A DNA stretch of 64,000 bases from Candidatus Acidiferrales bacterium (GTDB lineage Bacteria > Acidobacteriota > Terriglobia > Acidiferrales > UBA7541): contig JASHRC010000184.1 in assembly GCA_030037525.1 (NCBI GenBank), forward strand, positions 1 to 64,000, read 5' to 3'. Positions 51,867 to 61,866 of the stretch are shown here, piece after piece. Position 1 is the first letter of the stretch. Every line of letters begins with the position of its first letter. The translations under genes were made by a program, and so were the position numbers. Under the pieces are notes generated by a model, which was not told the DNA's origin, did not search any database, and was given only the letters and a program-made list of their open reading frames with translations.

Positions 51867-52517
51867 GTGCGAGGGAGCGCTGCCAAATCGCTAGCGGCGA
51901 ACCCCGCAGGGGTGTCCGCGCAGCAGGCCCGCACATTGGCAACTCGCCGCCGTCTGCTGGCGGCCGCCGAAAAAGCCTTTGCGCGCGACGGGTTCGAAGC
52001 CGCTCGTCTAGAAGACATTGCTGGACTTGCCGGCTACACGCGCGGCGCCTTCTACGCCAATTTCCGCAGCAAGGAAGATATATTCTTTGCGCTGCTCGAA
52101 GACTGGGTCGACGAGCGCGTCGGCGAAGTGAACGCCCTTCTGGCACGACAGGAAAGCCCGGCCAAGCGCTTGCGCGCCCTTCGCGAACACTACGCCGAGA
52201 TCGCCAGGAATCGCCGGTTCGCTCTACTGGCCCTGGAGTTCAAGCTATACGCCATTCGCCATCCCGAGGCCCACGCCCGCCTGCGCAGGCGCCAGCGCCG
52301 CATCCGCGCTTCCGGCGGCGATCTCCTCCGGCGCATGGCGGAAAGTCTCGGACACAAGCTGCCGATTTCCCGCACCGGCGCCGCCACGGCCCTGGGCGCG
52401 CTCGCCAATGGCCTGCTGCTGGAGAGTCTGGTCGACAGCGCGACGATCAAAGACGAGGATGTCCGATATGTCCTCGGCATTTTCTTCGACGCCATTCTCG
52501 GCTCCAAATCTGCGTGA
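51867..52517 (+). CDS. TetR-family transcriptional regulator
   Basis: TRRRLLAAAEKAFARDGFEAARLEDIAGLAGYTRGAFYANFRSKEDIFFALL. Confidence 0.93.
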   Translation: MRGSAAKSLAANPAGVSAQQARTLATRRRLLAAAEKAFARDGFEAARLEDIAGLAGYTRGAFYANFRSKEDIFFALLEDWVDERVGEVNALLARQESPAKRLRALREHYAEIARNRRFALLALEFKLYAIRHPEAHARLRRRQRRIRASGGDLLRRMAESLGHKLPISRTGAATALGALANGLLLESLVDSATIKDEDVRYVLGIFFDAILGSKSA

Positions 52518-52739
52518 CCGCAGGCCCTTTTCTCCTGTGGCAGTTAGGCGGGCATAGCTCGCCGGACTTCCAGACTACCAGGCCGCCTGTGCCGGCCAGG
52601 GGAGTCGGCGACGGCGCGGATCTGCCCCGAGTTCAGGACGAGCTCGTCGCGGTAGAGGGCCAACCCTAGAAAATGCGGGCAGCCGCGTCCCATCCGGAAG
52701 GGAGGTCGGGATGCTTCGCCCGGGATGACAAGTGGATTG

Positions 52740-53864
52740 TCAGTCAGCGGTGGCCTTCCGCCCGGCGGGCTTTTCCGCTGGCGGCGCCATTGCGCCTTCG
52801 TACAGATAGCTGCGCCGCCACTCGCGAACCGTGGTGTTGCCGCTCAGTCGCGCCTGCATGAACGGCCCGTAGAAGTTGTACGGGTGTACGGCCTCGGGCC
52901 TTCCCACATCATCGAGCCGCTGCCGCAGTTCTGCGGGGATCGTGAATTCCAGGCAGAGGAGGTTTTCGGCGAGTTGGGCAGGCTTGGTCGCTCCGAGAAT
53001 AACTGACGTAACGCCGGGTTGCGTGGCAAGCCAATTCAATGCCACCTGGGAGGGCGCCTTGCCGATCTGTTTGGAAACATCGACGAGTGCATCGAGCACG
53101 CGCCAGTTGTGCTCGGTGAACTTGTTGAAGATCGCATTCGGCATAGTGAGTCGCCCTTCACCCACGCCCGTGTTTCCTTCTCGTCTGTATTTGCCGGTGA
53201 GAAGGCCGCCAGCCAGCGGACTCCAAGGACACAGGCCGATGCCCAGCTCCTGTGCGGCGGGAATGTGCTCGCGCTCGATATTGCGTTCGGCGAGCGAGTA
53301 TTCAAGCTGCAAGGTGGCACAACGCTCGAGGCCCTCCCGTTCCGCAAGGGTTTGCGCGCGCGTGAAATACCAGGCGGGCGTGTCCGACAGCCCGTAGTAG
53401 CGGATTCTCCCTTCGCGAACGAGGTCGGTGAGAGTCGAAACGACTTCTTCTACCGGAGTGATGAGGTCCCATGCGTGAAGATAGTAGAGATCGATGTAAT
53501 CAGTTTTCAGGCGACGGAGGGAACCTTCGAGCGCCCGGTAAATGTTCTTGCGGCCGTTGCCGCCAGCATTGGGGTTGCCGAGATTCCCGAAGTTGAAGGT
53601 GAACTTGGTGGCAATGACGGCCCGGTCGCGAAGGCCGCGCTCGACGACATATTTCCCGACCGTCTCTTCGCTTTGGCCCATCTGATAGCCGTCGGCCGTG
53701 TCGATGAAATTACCCCCGCCTTCGAAATACTGGTTGAGCATCTGGAACGAAAGCTTTTCCTCCGCACCCCAACCCCATCCCGTGCCAAAGCCCATGGCTC
53801 CCAGACAAAGCGGGCTGACGCGCAAACCGGTGTGGCCGAGCGTGGTGTACTGGTCGAGTCTCAT
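52740..53864 (-). CDS. Aldo/keto reductase
   Basis: LGHTGLRVSPLCLGAMGFGTGWG; FIDTADGYQMGQSEETVGKYV; YLHAWDLITPVEEVVSTL; GVTSVILGATKPAQLAENL. Confidence 0.93.
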   Translation of the reverse strand: MRLDQYTTLGHTGLRVSPLCLGAMGFGTGWGWGAEEKLSFQMLNQYFEGGGNFIDTADGYQMGQSEETVGKYVVERGLRDRAVIATKFTFNFGNLGNPNAGGNGRKNIYRALEGSLRRLKTDYIDLYYLHAWDLITPVEEVVSTLTDLVREGRIRYYGLSDTPAWYFTRAQTLAEREGLERCATLQLEYSLAERNIEREHIPAAQELGIGLCPWSPLAGGLLTGKYRREGNTGVGEGRLTMPNAIFNKFTEHNWRVLDALVDVSKQIGKAPSQVALNWLATQPGVTSVILGATKPAQLAENLLCLEFTIPAELRQRLDDVGRPEAVHPYNFYGPFMQARLSGNTTVREWRRSYLYEGAMAPPAEKPAGRKATAD

Positions 53865-53892
53865 ATGGTTCCTCCCCTGAGTCTACGCGATG

Positions 53893-53917
53893 CGGCGAGC
53901 GGGCTCGGGGCTCGCCG
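53893..53917. repeat. Inverted repeat CGGCGAGC-N9-GCTCGCCG
   Basis: Perfect 8-bp arms in the leader of the aldo/keto reductase gene. Confidence 0.6.
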
Positions 53918-53930
53918 ATTGGAAATCGGA

Positions 53931-53977
53931 ACGACCCAGACTCGCGACAATTCGAGAAGAGTGGCGAGTTGGGTCGT
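53931..53977. repeat. Long inverted repeat ACGACCCAGACTCGC ... GCGAGTTGGGTCGT
   Basis: 14-bp arms with one bulged base, between the DUF6496-like ORF and the aldo/keto reductase gene. Confidence 0.65.
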
Positions 53978-54020
53978 GATGCGATAGAGCCATCCTCCCT
54001 TTAGGCCAGCGCACACTGCG

Positions 54021-54197
54021 CTAGGGCTTCTTGGGAACCTTGGCGCCTCGCTTGCGCGCCTCGGCGAGCCCGATGGCGATCGCCTGCTTGCGGCTGGTGA
54101 CCCTGCCGCCCTTGCCGGAGCGAAGTTTCCCGGCTTTCTCGCGCCGCAAGGCGCGTGCGACGCTCTTGCTGGCCGCCTTGCCGTATTTCCTGGGCAT
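54021..54197 (-). CDS. DUF6496-like small basic protein, 58 aa (below the ORF-track cutoff)
   Basis: Manual translation: MPRKYGKAASKSVARALRREKAGKLRSGKGGRVTSRKQAIAIGLAEARKRGAKVPKKP. Confidence 0.75.
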   Translation of the reverse strand: MPRKYGKAASKSVARALRREKAGKLRSGKGGRVTSRKQAIAIGLAEARKRGAKVPKKP

Positions 54198-54397
54198 CGA
54201 TTTGCTCCTCTCCGTGAAGGCACGCGCGGCTCGCCGAAGCGGACCGCCTGACCGAGGGGCGCCGGGGCCCGGTGCACTTCACGCGATCATCTTAGTAAAC
54301 GGGCAAGGGATTGCAAGCGTGAGATTCTGTGATGGCGCTGACTGCTGGGGCGGACTCAATCGATGGGCAGCAAACGCCGGAGTTCGGGGGCGGCTGG

Positions 54398-55387
54398 CTA
54401 AGGATGCGGCTGCTGGTCGCCGCTGGGCGGCGCCTCGCTCGGAGGAGCCATGATTTTGGGGGCGTCGACAGGGGTGGCTGTGCCGGGCAGGATGCGGCCG
54501 GAGGAGCGGAAGCGCTTGTAATCCTCATAACGAACCATCATGCGGATGTGCACCGAACCGGCCTTGAAGTTCAGAAAGTCGTCCGCGTAGGTGTAGGTCG
54601 GAAACCAGTAGTGGCCTTCGATGTTCTCGCGATAGGTCTCAAAGCGGGGAAACATGTTTTGGCCATTTTTCTTGATGATGTCGGGAACGGCCTTTCCATA
54701 GGTCTTGACAATTTCCAAGTCCTTGTCGTCGACCCACACGCGCCCTTGAAAATAGCGCTGATTTTTTTCGATCGTTTTGGGGGCCACATCGAAAACATAG
54801 GTGCCGAGCTGGTCGACTTGCTCGCGGCCCACGTAGGTGATGTTGTATTTCGGCAAGTCCTCCGTGGTGAGCACAAAGGGCTGAATGCTGCGGAGATCGT
54901 CGAAATCCTGCTCGGTCAGCATAATGCGCTCGAGCGTCGGAGGAGGCGCATTGGTAATGTATTCATAGCGCTTGCCGGCGGGAGTGAAGGTGATGTCGCT
55001 GGTCATGCGATATTCGCCGTCCGGCTGATCGCCTTCATCGAGCGTCTGGATGATGAAGGTTTGTGTGTAGGTAAAGTTGTCGCGCTCGGCCCTAAATTCG
55101 GCTTCGCGCTGCGCAAATTGCTGAATGATTTGGTCGGGTGGCAGCGCGGGCGGGGGGTCTTTCTTGATGCCCGAGGAGTGATGATCGGCGGGGGCACCTC
55201 GGGGTCTGGCCACGGGATGGGGCGCGCTTTTCGCTTCCGGTTGTGGAGCCGGTTCCCACACCGGAGCCGGACCGGTCATCGGTCCGGTTTCGTCCTGGGC
55301 AACGATCGGGCGAGCGAGAAACGTGAGGGCGAGCAAGCACAGGGAAATAGGAGCAAGAACGCAATTTTGTAAGGTCCAGCGTCGCAC
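54398..55387 (-). CDS. Secreted protein resembling outer-membrane lipoprotein-sorting proteins
   Basis: GTG start gives VRRWTLQNCVLAPISLCLLALTFLARPIVAQ signal peptide; GRVWVDDKDLEIVKTYGKAVPDI...HYWFPTYTYADDFL. Confidence 0.68.
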   Translation of the reverse strand: MRRWTLQNCVLAPISLCLLALTFLARPIVAQDETGPMTGPAPVWEPAPQPEAKSAPHPVARPRGAPADHHSSGIKKDPPPALPPDQIIQQFAQREAEFRAERDNFTYTQTFIIQTLDEGDQPDGEYRMTSDITFTPAGKRYEYITNAPPPTLERIMLTEQDFDDLRSIQPFVLTTEDLPKYNITYVGREQVDQLGTYVFDVAPKTIEKNQRYFQGRVWVDDKDLEIVKTYGKAVPDIIKKNGQNMFPRFETYRENIEGHYWFPTYTYADDFLNFKAGSVHIRMMVRYEDYKRFRSSGRILPGTATPVDAPKIMAPPSEAPPSGDQQPHP

Positions 55388-55506
55388 GTTGGTGAGTCCC
55401 AGGTGCCGATTTGTGACGTACAAGAGTATATGAGTTTTTCGGGCGAAAGTGGGTTGCCTTTTCTCTGCGGAAGGATGCCGGGGGGAAGCTCGGCTCCACA
55501 GGGCGG

Positions 55507-56250
55507 CTAATCCGCCTGGCTTCGGCCAGAGCGTAGTTTCCAGACGATTTGCCGGAAGATGCCAAGCCAGATGACGGCGTCGCACGCGGGGAGATGCAGG
55601 CGGCGGACGAGGCGGCGGATGCGCTGCTCGGAATCTCGAACGCGGCGAAGATCGAGAAAGCCGCTGGCCTCCAGCGCCTCTAGCAACCGGGTGGTGATGC
55701 GTTCGACCTCCGCGGCGGAGGCGGAAGGCAGTTTTTCTGGCTGGCGGGGAACTCGGGAAGCGCGAATCAGCTCGTAAAGGCAGACGGCTACGGCCTGGCC
55801 GAGATTCATGGAGATGTTTTCTTCCTGGGTGGGAATGCGCAGGAGCCAATGGCAGTGGCTGAGATCGTCGTTGGTGAGGCCGAATTTTTCGGAGCCAAAA
55901 AGAAGCGCGACGTTGCTGGAATGAAGGCGCTGACGGACCAGGCGCGCGGCGTCCTCCGAGCGCCGCAGCGTGTGATGGAGATGACGATGGCCCAGGGCGG
56001 TCGTGCCCACGACCAGCGTGCAATCGGCGACCGCTTCGGCGACCCTTTCGAATTTTTCGGCGCGCGCGAGCACCGAGGATGCGCCCACAGCCGAGCGCGC
56101 CTCCTCAAACGCAGGAGCGTACGGATCGACGACGCGCAAATGGTGGAAGCCGAAATTACTCATGGCCCGGGCGGCGGCACCGATATTGAGGGGATTGCGC
56201 GTTCGAACCAGCACGACGCGCAGACGCTCGGACTGGGCGGAAGTCAGCAA
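55507..56250 (-). CDS. SpoU/TrmH-family RNA methyltransferase (TrmJ-like)
   Basis: VVLVRTRNPLNIGAAARAMSNFGFHHLRVVDP; LLFGSEKFGLTNDDLSHCHWLLRIPT...SMNLGQAVAVCLYEL. Confidence 0.88.
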   Translation of the reverse strand: MLTSAQSERLRVVLVRTRNPLNIGAAARAMSNFGFHHLRVVDPYAPAFEEARSAVGASSVLARAEKFERVAEAVADCTLVVGTTALGHRHLHHTLRRSEDAARLVRQRLHSSNVALLFGSEKFGLTNDDLSHCHWLLRIPTQEENISMNLGQAVAVCLYELIRASRVPRQPEKLPSASAAEVERITTRLLEALEASGFLDLRRVRDSEQRIRRLVRRLHLPACDAVIWLGIFRQIVWKLRSGRSQAD

Positions 56251-56404
56251 AGCGCTGCAATTTTAGAACAGGCGGACACCACCCAAAGCACCTTTATCGG
56301 CAAACTTCCCGATGACGGGCCGCCGTCGGTACGCGGGCTTTCCACCGAGCTTGACGCGGCTCTTGCGACCGTGAAACGATGCCCAACCGGAGAGGAAACC
56401 GCAA

Positions 56405-57853
56405 ATGGCCACGCAACTGGCGACAAATTACGCGGATTTGGCGCTCTTCATCGGCGGCGAATGGCTGTCGCCGGAAGGACGCACGACTTCCCCGGTCATC
56501 AACCCGGCAACCGAAGAGGTGATCGGCCAGGTGCCGCATGCGTCCACCGCGGACCTGGACCGCGCGCTCCGGGCGGCCGAGCAAGGGTTTCGGACCTGGC
56601 GCGCAGTTTTTCCTGATGAGCGCGGGCGAATCCTGAAGCGCGCCGCGGAACTGCTGCGCGAACACAAGGAGGCAATCGCCCGCATCGCGACGGTTGAATC
56701 CGGCAAGGTGATCCACGAGACGCGGATCGAAGTGATGATGTCCGCGAATATTTTCGAGTGGTACGCCGAAGAAGGGCGCCGCGCCTACGGGCGGGTGCTG
56801 CCGCAGCGCACACCGGGCACGCGAATGACGATCGTGAAGGAGCCCGTCGGGCCGGTCGCGGCATTTGCGCCGTGGAATTTTCCGCTGGGCAATCCGGCGC
56901 GCAAAATCGGCGCGGCGCTGGGCGCGGGATGCTCGGTCATACTGAAGCCGGCCGAAGAAACGCCTGCTTCGGGGCTAGCCGTCGCGAAATGCCTGGTGGA
57001 CGCGGGGTTGCCGCCCAACGCGCTGGCCATTGTGTACGGCGTGCCCGCAGAGATTTCAACGCACCTGCTGGCCTCGCCGATCATTCGCGCGATTTCCTTT
57101 ACCGGCTCGATTCCAGTCGGCAAGCACCTCGCGAAGCTCGCGGCAGATGGCATGAAGCGCACGACCATGGAGCTGGGCGGCCACGCGCCGGTGGTGGTCT
57201 TCGACGACGTGGATCTGGAGAGGGTGCTGGATCTATCAGCTGTGGCGAAATTTCGAAACGCGGGCCAAGTGTGCGTTTCGCCGACGCGCTACTACGTGCA
57301 AGAAAAGATCTACAACCGGTTCGTCGATGGATTTGCGGAACGCGCCAAGGGCTGGCCGGTCGGAAACGGGCTGGAAGAAAAAAACAAGATGGGACCGCTC
57401 GTTCACGCGCGGAGGCTTGCGGCGATCGAGGGTTTTATCGCCGACGCCAAGCAACAGGGCGCGAGGGTCGCCGCCGGCGGCAGGCGCCTCGCGAGCCCGG
57501 GATACTTCTACGCGCCGACCGTGCTCTCCGACGTGCCGAATTCGGCGCGCGTCATGAACGAAGAGCCGTTCGGTCCAGTCGCGGTGATCAATCCGTTTTC
57601 CGACTTCGATGCAGTGATCGAGCAGGCCAACCGGTTGCCCTATGGGCTGGCCGCGTTTGCCTTCACCAATTCCTCGCACACGCTGAAGCTGGTGGGCGAA
57701 CGGCTCGAAGCGGGAATGGTAGGGCTCAACACCTATCAGATCTCGATCCCGGAGTCGCCCTTCGGAGGCGTGAAGGAAAGCGGGCACGGCTCGGAGGAAG
57801 GCATCGAGGGGCTGGAAGCCTGCTTGGTAACGAAATTCATCAGCGAGGCGTAA
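56405..57853 (+). CDS. NAD(P)-dependent aldehyde dehydrogenase
   Basis: PVGPVAAFAPWNFPLGNPARKIGAALGAGCSVILKPAEETP; MELGGHAPVVVFDD; NAGQVCVSPTRYYV catalytic Cys. Confidence 0.95.
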   Translation: MATQLATNYADLALFIGGEWLSPEGRTTSPVINPATEEVIGQVPHASTADLDRALRAAEQGFRTWRAVFPDERGRILKRAAELLREHKEAIARIATVESGKVIHETRIEVMMSANIFEWYAEEGRRAYGRVLPQRTPGTRMTIVKEPVGPVAAFAPWNFPLGNPARKIGAALGAGCSVILKPAEETPASGLAVAKCLVDAGLPPNALAIVYGVPAEISTHLLASPIIRAISFTGSIPVGKHLAKLAADGMKRTTMELGGHAPVVVFDDVDLERVLDLSAVAKFRNAGQVCVSPTRYYVQEKIYNRFVDGFAERAKGWPVGNGLEEKNKMGPLVHARRLAAIEGFIADAKQQGARVAAGGRRLASPGYFYAPTVLSDVPNSARVMNEEPFGPVAVINPFSDFDAVIEQANRLPYGLAAFAFTNSSHTLKLVGERLEAGMVGLNTYQISIPESPFGGVKESGHGSEEGIEGLEACLVTKFISEA

Positions 57854-57957
57854 GAGACGTCAAGATCGAGAAGGCATCGGCGAGTGGAAATGACGTCGGG
57901 GCGAGAACCGAGCGACGGAAATCTCGAACCAACCCGGAAGGACGATAGGAGCAAGCC

Positions 57958-59403
57958 ATGACCACGAAGTTCCCGAATTCGTTTGATTACGCCGGTTTCA
58001 ACGCCCCGATGCGCACCGAATGCGACATCTACGATCTGGTCATCGAGGGAAGCCTGCCGAAGGAAATTCGCGGCACGTGGTACCGCACCATTCCCGACCC
58101 GCAATATCCGCCGATGCTGGGGCATGACACCTATCTGAGCGGCGACGGCATGATCAGCGCGTTCAAATTCGAGGACGGTCACATCGACTTCAAGATGAGG
58201 TACATCATGACCGATCGGCTGAAAGCGGAGCGCCAAGCGCGGCGCGGGCTGTTCGGCCTGTACCGCAACCCTTACACGGACGATCCGAGCGTGCGCGGAA
58301 TCAACCGCTGCGTGAACAACACCACGCCGATCTTCCACGGAGGCAGGCTACTGGCGCTCAAAGAAGACGGTCTGGCCATGGAGGTCCACCCCGAGACGCT
58401 GGAAACGATCAGCGTTTGGAACTACCGCGGCAAACTCAAGAGCCAAACCATGACCGCGCACACGCGTCTGGACGAGGAAACCAAGGATCTGTACTTCTTC
58501 GGCTACGAGGCCAGCGGTTTGGCGACCCGCGATGTGTCCTACTGCGTGGCGAACAAAGCCGGTCAGCTTGTCACCGAAGAGTGGTTCGAGGTTCCCTACG
58601 TCTCCCTGATGCACGACTTTGCCGTGACTAAGGAGCACGTGATTTTTCCGGTGTTCCCAACCACGGCCGATTTCGATCGCATCAAGGCGGGCGGCGTTCA
58701 CTGGGTTTGCGAGACCGACAAGGACGCCTATGTCGGCATTATGCCGCGCGACGGGCATGTCGACCAGATGCGCTGGTTCCGGCATCCGGCCTGTTCGGCG
58801 TTTCATTTTATGAATGCCTACACGGAAGGCAAGTTCGTGCACCTCGATTTTGGCATCGGCAAGTATGCGCCGTTCCCGTTCATTCAGCAGGCCTCCCACA
58901 TTCATCCGACGCCCGAGGACATGGCTTACGGCCGGGTGGTGCGCTGGACGTTTGACCTGTCCAAGCCCGGAGAGAAATTTGAGGAGTACAAGCTTGCGCC
59001 TTCCGGGGACTTCCCGCGCATCGCCAATCGCGATCACATGAGGGATTATTCGGTCGGGTACTACGAGCGATTCGACCCCGAAGCCGGTCCGCCGCTCGTC
59101 GCCGGGCCGGTCGGCGCGGGATTTAATACGCTGAGCCGGCTCGAAGTCAAAAGCGGCAAGCTGAAGTCCTGGCATTCCAGCCGCCCGGTAACCATTCAGG
59201 AGGAAGTCCATATTCCATCAAAAACGCCGGGGCAGGAAGGCTATCTGGCGTTGATCGCCGACCTGCACGACACGCAGCTGTCCGACCTGCTGGTCTTCGA
59301 AGCCGAGCACCTCGACAGAGGACCGATTGCCACGGCGCATCTGCCGCTGCGTCTGCGCAATCAGGTTCACGGAAACTGGGTGTCGGCCGAAGAGCTCGAG
59401 TAG
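57958..59403 (+). CDS. Carotenoid oxygenase family protein (lignostilbene dioxygenase-like)
   Basis: Putative four-His Fe ligand contexts: MTAHTRLDE, SLMHDFAVTKEH, SAFHFMNAYTEG and C-terminal QVHGNW; 481 aa. Confidence 0.92.
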   Translation: MTTKFPNSFDYAGFNAPMRTECDIYDLVIEGSLPKEIRGTWYRTIPDPQYPPMLGHDTYLSGDGMISAFKFEDGHIDFKMRYIMTDRLKAERQARRGLFGLYRNPYTDDPSVRGINRCVNNTTPIFHGGRLLALKEDGLAMEVHPETLETISVWNYRGKLKSQTMTAHTRLDEETKDLYFFGYEASGLATRDVSYCVANKAGQLVTEEWFEVPYVSLMHDFAVTKEHVIFPVFPTTADFDRIKAGGVHWVCETDKDAYVGIMPRDGHVDQMRWFRHPACSAFHFMNAYTEGKFVHLDFGIGKYAPFPFIQQASHIHPTPEDMAYGRVVRWTFDLSKPGEKFEEYKLAPSGDFPRIANRDHMRDYSVGYYERFDPEAGPPLVAGPVGAGFNTLSRLEVKSGKLKSWHSSRPVTIQEEVHIPSKTPGQEGYLALIADLHDTQLSDLLVFEAEHLDRGPIATAHLPLRLRNQVHGNWVSAEELE

Positions 59404-59418
59404 CTGGCACGGGCCGCG

Positions 59419-59946
59419 ATGACCCGACGGGCGCAGTTCTACGGTGTGCTGCACCTGCGCGATTTGGGATGCTCACCGGCGGCAGCCGCCTCATCGATTT
59501 CGATCATGCTTCTGAGCGCACTCTGCGGCACGCTGTTGTTCGCCGCAATCGCCGACCGCATCGAGTCACGCCTCACGTGGGCCGTGGCTTCGATTCTGTT
59601 CGCAGCGGGAATGCTGCTGGCATTGCACGCCAGTGGTTCGGCGGGTTTATATCTCTACGCGATTCTGCTCGGATCATCCTTCGGAGCGATGTTTTCGGCG
59701 ATGATGGTGCTGCCCGCGAATTATTACGGCGAGAAGGCGTATCCCGCCGTAATTTCATTCGTCATGGTGATCGGGACGACAGCCGGCGCAGCTGGGGAGG
59801 TCATCGCCGGCGCGGTTTTTGATCGCGTCGGCAGCTACCGACCAGTGTTCTATTGTGTGGCCGCGATGTCCGTGCTGGCCGCGATTGTATTGCTGCTGAT
59901 GAAGCCGGCTTCAGGACTCACGGCGATCGCCGCCGAGCACGCCTGA
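59419..59946 (+). pseudogene. C-terminal half of an MFS transporter, N-terminal half missing
   Basis: About 6 TM helices; starts within what looks like the mid-protein loop (GVLHLRDLGCSPAAAASS), 15 nt after the oxygenase stop. Confidence 0.6.
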
Positions 59947-59988
59947 AGTTCCCAACAGCATCTTCCTTCGTCGGAGGGATGAGGGGAA

Positions 59989-60771
59989 ATGGCGGGATTG
60001 CTCAAGACACATGTAGCGATCATCACGGGCGGTGGTGGCGGATTCGGCAGGGCCATCGCCCTGCGATTTGCTGCCGAGGGCGCGGCCGTCACCGTGACGT
60101 CGCGGACGAAAACGCAGTTGGATGAGACCGTACGGCAAATCACCTCCGCCGGAGGGCATGCGCTCGCGCTTCCCGGAGATGCAACCAATGGCTCCGACGT
60201 CGCGCGCGTGGTCCGGGAGACCGAGCAGGCATTGGGCCCGGTTACCATCCTGGTGAACAACGCCGGCGTGCCAGGGCCATTCGGCCCGATCGGGGTGATG
60301 GACCCGGATGAATGGTGGGCGGCGCAGGAGGTTCACCTGCGGGCTCCCTTTCTGTTCACGAGTGCCGTGTTAGCGGGGATGAAGGAACGCCGCCGCGGTT
60401 GCCTGATTACCATCGCCTCGCCCAGGGCAAAAATGGTCTCGCCAAATCTTTCCGCGTACTGCTTGGGAAAGACCGCCCAGGTACGGCTCATCGAACTCCT
60501 CGCCGCCGAGGTGAAAGAGTATGGAATCACGGCATTCGCGCTCGATCCCGGAAGCGCGCCGACCGGGTTGGCCGATCGCACGATCGCTTCGCCCGATGCC
60601 CGGCGCTGGATTCCGGAGATGGTCGAAAAGCTCCTGGAGATGCGCGGGAAACCCGGCGGCGAAGCGGTTCTCGAGCGGTGCGCCGAACGCTGTGTCGACC
60701 TTGTCAGGGGCCGCTACGACGAGCGGACAGGCACGTATATCGGCAGGAACGATGTTTCCGATCCGTGGTAG
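59989..60771 (+). CDS. SDR-family oxidoreductase
   Basis: GGGGGFGRAIALRFAAEGAAVTVTSR; LVNNAGVPGPFG; YCLGK catalytic YxxxK. Confidence 0.93.
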   Translation: MAGLLKTHVAIITGGGGGFGRAIALRFAAEGAAVTVTSRTKTQLDETVRQITSAGGHALALPGDATNGSDVARVVRETEQALGPVTILVNNAGVPGPFGPIGVMDPDEWWAAQEVHLRAPFLFTSAVLAGMKERRRGCLITIASPRAKMVSPNLSAYCLGKTAQVRLIELLAAEVKEYGITAFALDPGSAPTGLADRTIASPDARRWIPEMVEKLLEMRGKPGGEAVLERCAERCVDLVRGRYDERTGTYIGRNDVSDPW

Positions 60772-60840
60772 CGTGGTGATGCCCACAGACCGTTCGCCTT
60801 TTGATCCACGCGCTGGATGGTTATATTTTGGATTGGCGAA

Positions 60841-61851
60841 ATGAGAAAACTCGATATCTTCACGCATATCTGGCCGAAAGCGTTTCACCAAGCGCTGCTG
60901 GAAACCACCGGGCAGATGAAGGACATGCACCGGCGCAGCGAAGCGGTTCCGATGATGACCAATCTCGACCGGCGCTTCGAGGTCATGGACCTGTTCGAGG
61001 GCTATCAGCAGATTCTGTCGCTGGCCTCGCCGCCGCCTGACGCTGCCGGCGATCGCGCGGCCTGGCGCGAACTTGCGCGTATCGGCAGCGACGGCATGGC
61101 CGAACTTTGCCAGAAATACCCGGACCGTTTCCCAAGTTTCATCGCTTCGGTTCCCATGCGCGATCCGGAAGCCGCCGTCGGAGAGGCGCGGCGGGCCATT
61201 GAAGAACTCGGAGCTTGCGGCATTCAGATTTACTCCAACGTCGGCGGCAAGGCGCTCGACGCACCGGAATTTCGACAGTTTTTCCGCGAAATGGAGCGCC
61301 TCGGGAAACCGATCTGGATTCATCCCGCTCGCACCGCCAGTTTCGCCGATTATGCGAGTGAACCGCTTTCGCTCTACGAGATCTGGTGGACCTTCGGCTG
61401 GCCCTACGAATCGAGCGTCGCGCAGGCGCGCATCGTCTTTTCGAAAATGCTTGACGAAATGCCTCGTCTCAAGTTCATCATCCACCACGCCGGTGGTATG
61501 GTCCCCTTCTTTGAGGGACGGGTCGGGCCCGGCTGGGATCAGCTTGGCGCGCGCACGTCGAATGTCGATTATCGTCCGCTGCTCCGGGAGCTCAGAAAGC
61601 GCCCGCTCGATTACTTCAAAATGTTTTACGCCGACACGGCGACGTTTGGATCGAAATCGGCGCTGGTCTGTGCGCTCGATTTTTACGGCGTTGATCATAT
61701 GCTTTTCGCCTCCGACGCCCCCTTCGATCCCGAAGGTGGCCCGATGTACATTCGCGAAACCATTCGCGTGATCGATTCGCTCGATATTTCCCGGGAAAGC
61801 CGCGAAAAGATCTACTACAAAAACGCCTGTACGCTTCTGGGCATCGATTAG
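60841..61851 (+). CDS. Amidohydrolase family 2 protein (ACMSD-like)
   Basis: LDIFTHIWPKAF; PIWIHPARTASF; LKFIIHHAGGMVPFFEGR; DHMLFASDAPFDPEGG. Confidence 0.85.
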   Translation: MRKLDIFTHIWPKAFHQALLETTGQMKDMHRRSEAVPMMTNLDRRFEVMDLFEGYQQILSLASPPPDAAGDRAAWRELARIGSDGMAELCQKYPDRFPSFIASVPMRDPEAAVGEARRAIEELGACGIQIYSNVGGKALDAPEFRQFFREMERLGKPIWIHPARTASFADYASEPLSLYEIWWTFGWPYESSVAQARIVFSKMLDEMPRLKFIIHHAGGMVPFFEGRVGPGWDQLGARTSNVDYRPLLRELRKRPLDYFKMFYADTATFGSKSALVCALDFYGVDHMLFASDAPFDPEGGPMYIRETIRVIDSLDISRESREKIYYKNACTLLGID

Positions 61852-61866
61852 GGGGACCGAGCGCCA

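Noticed and set aside
52690-52735. GGGATGCTTCGCCCGGGATGACA stretch resembling an intergenic repeat
   Set aside because: Only one copy seen in this window, so repeat status cannot be supported.
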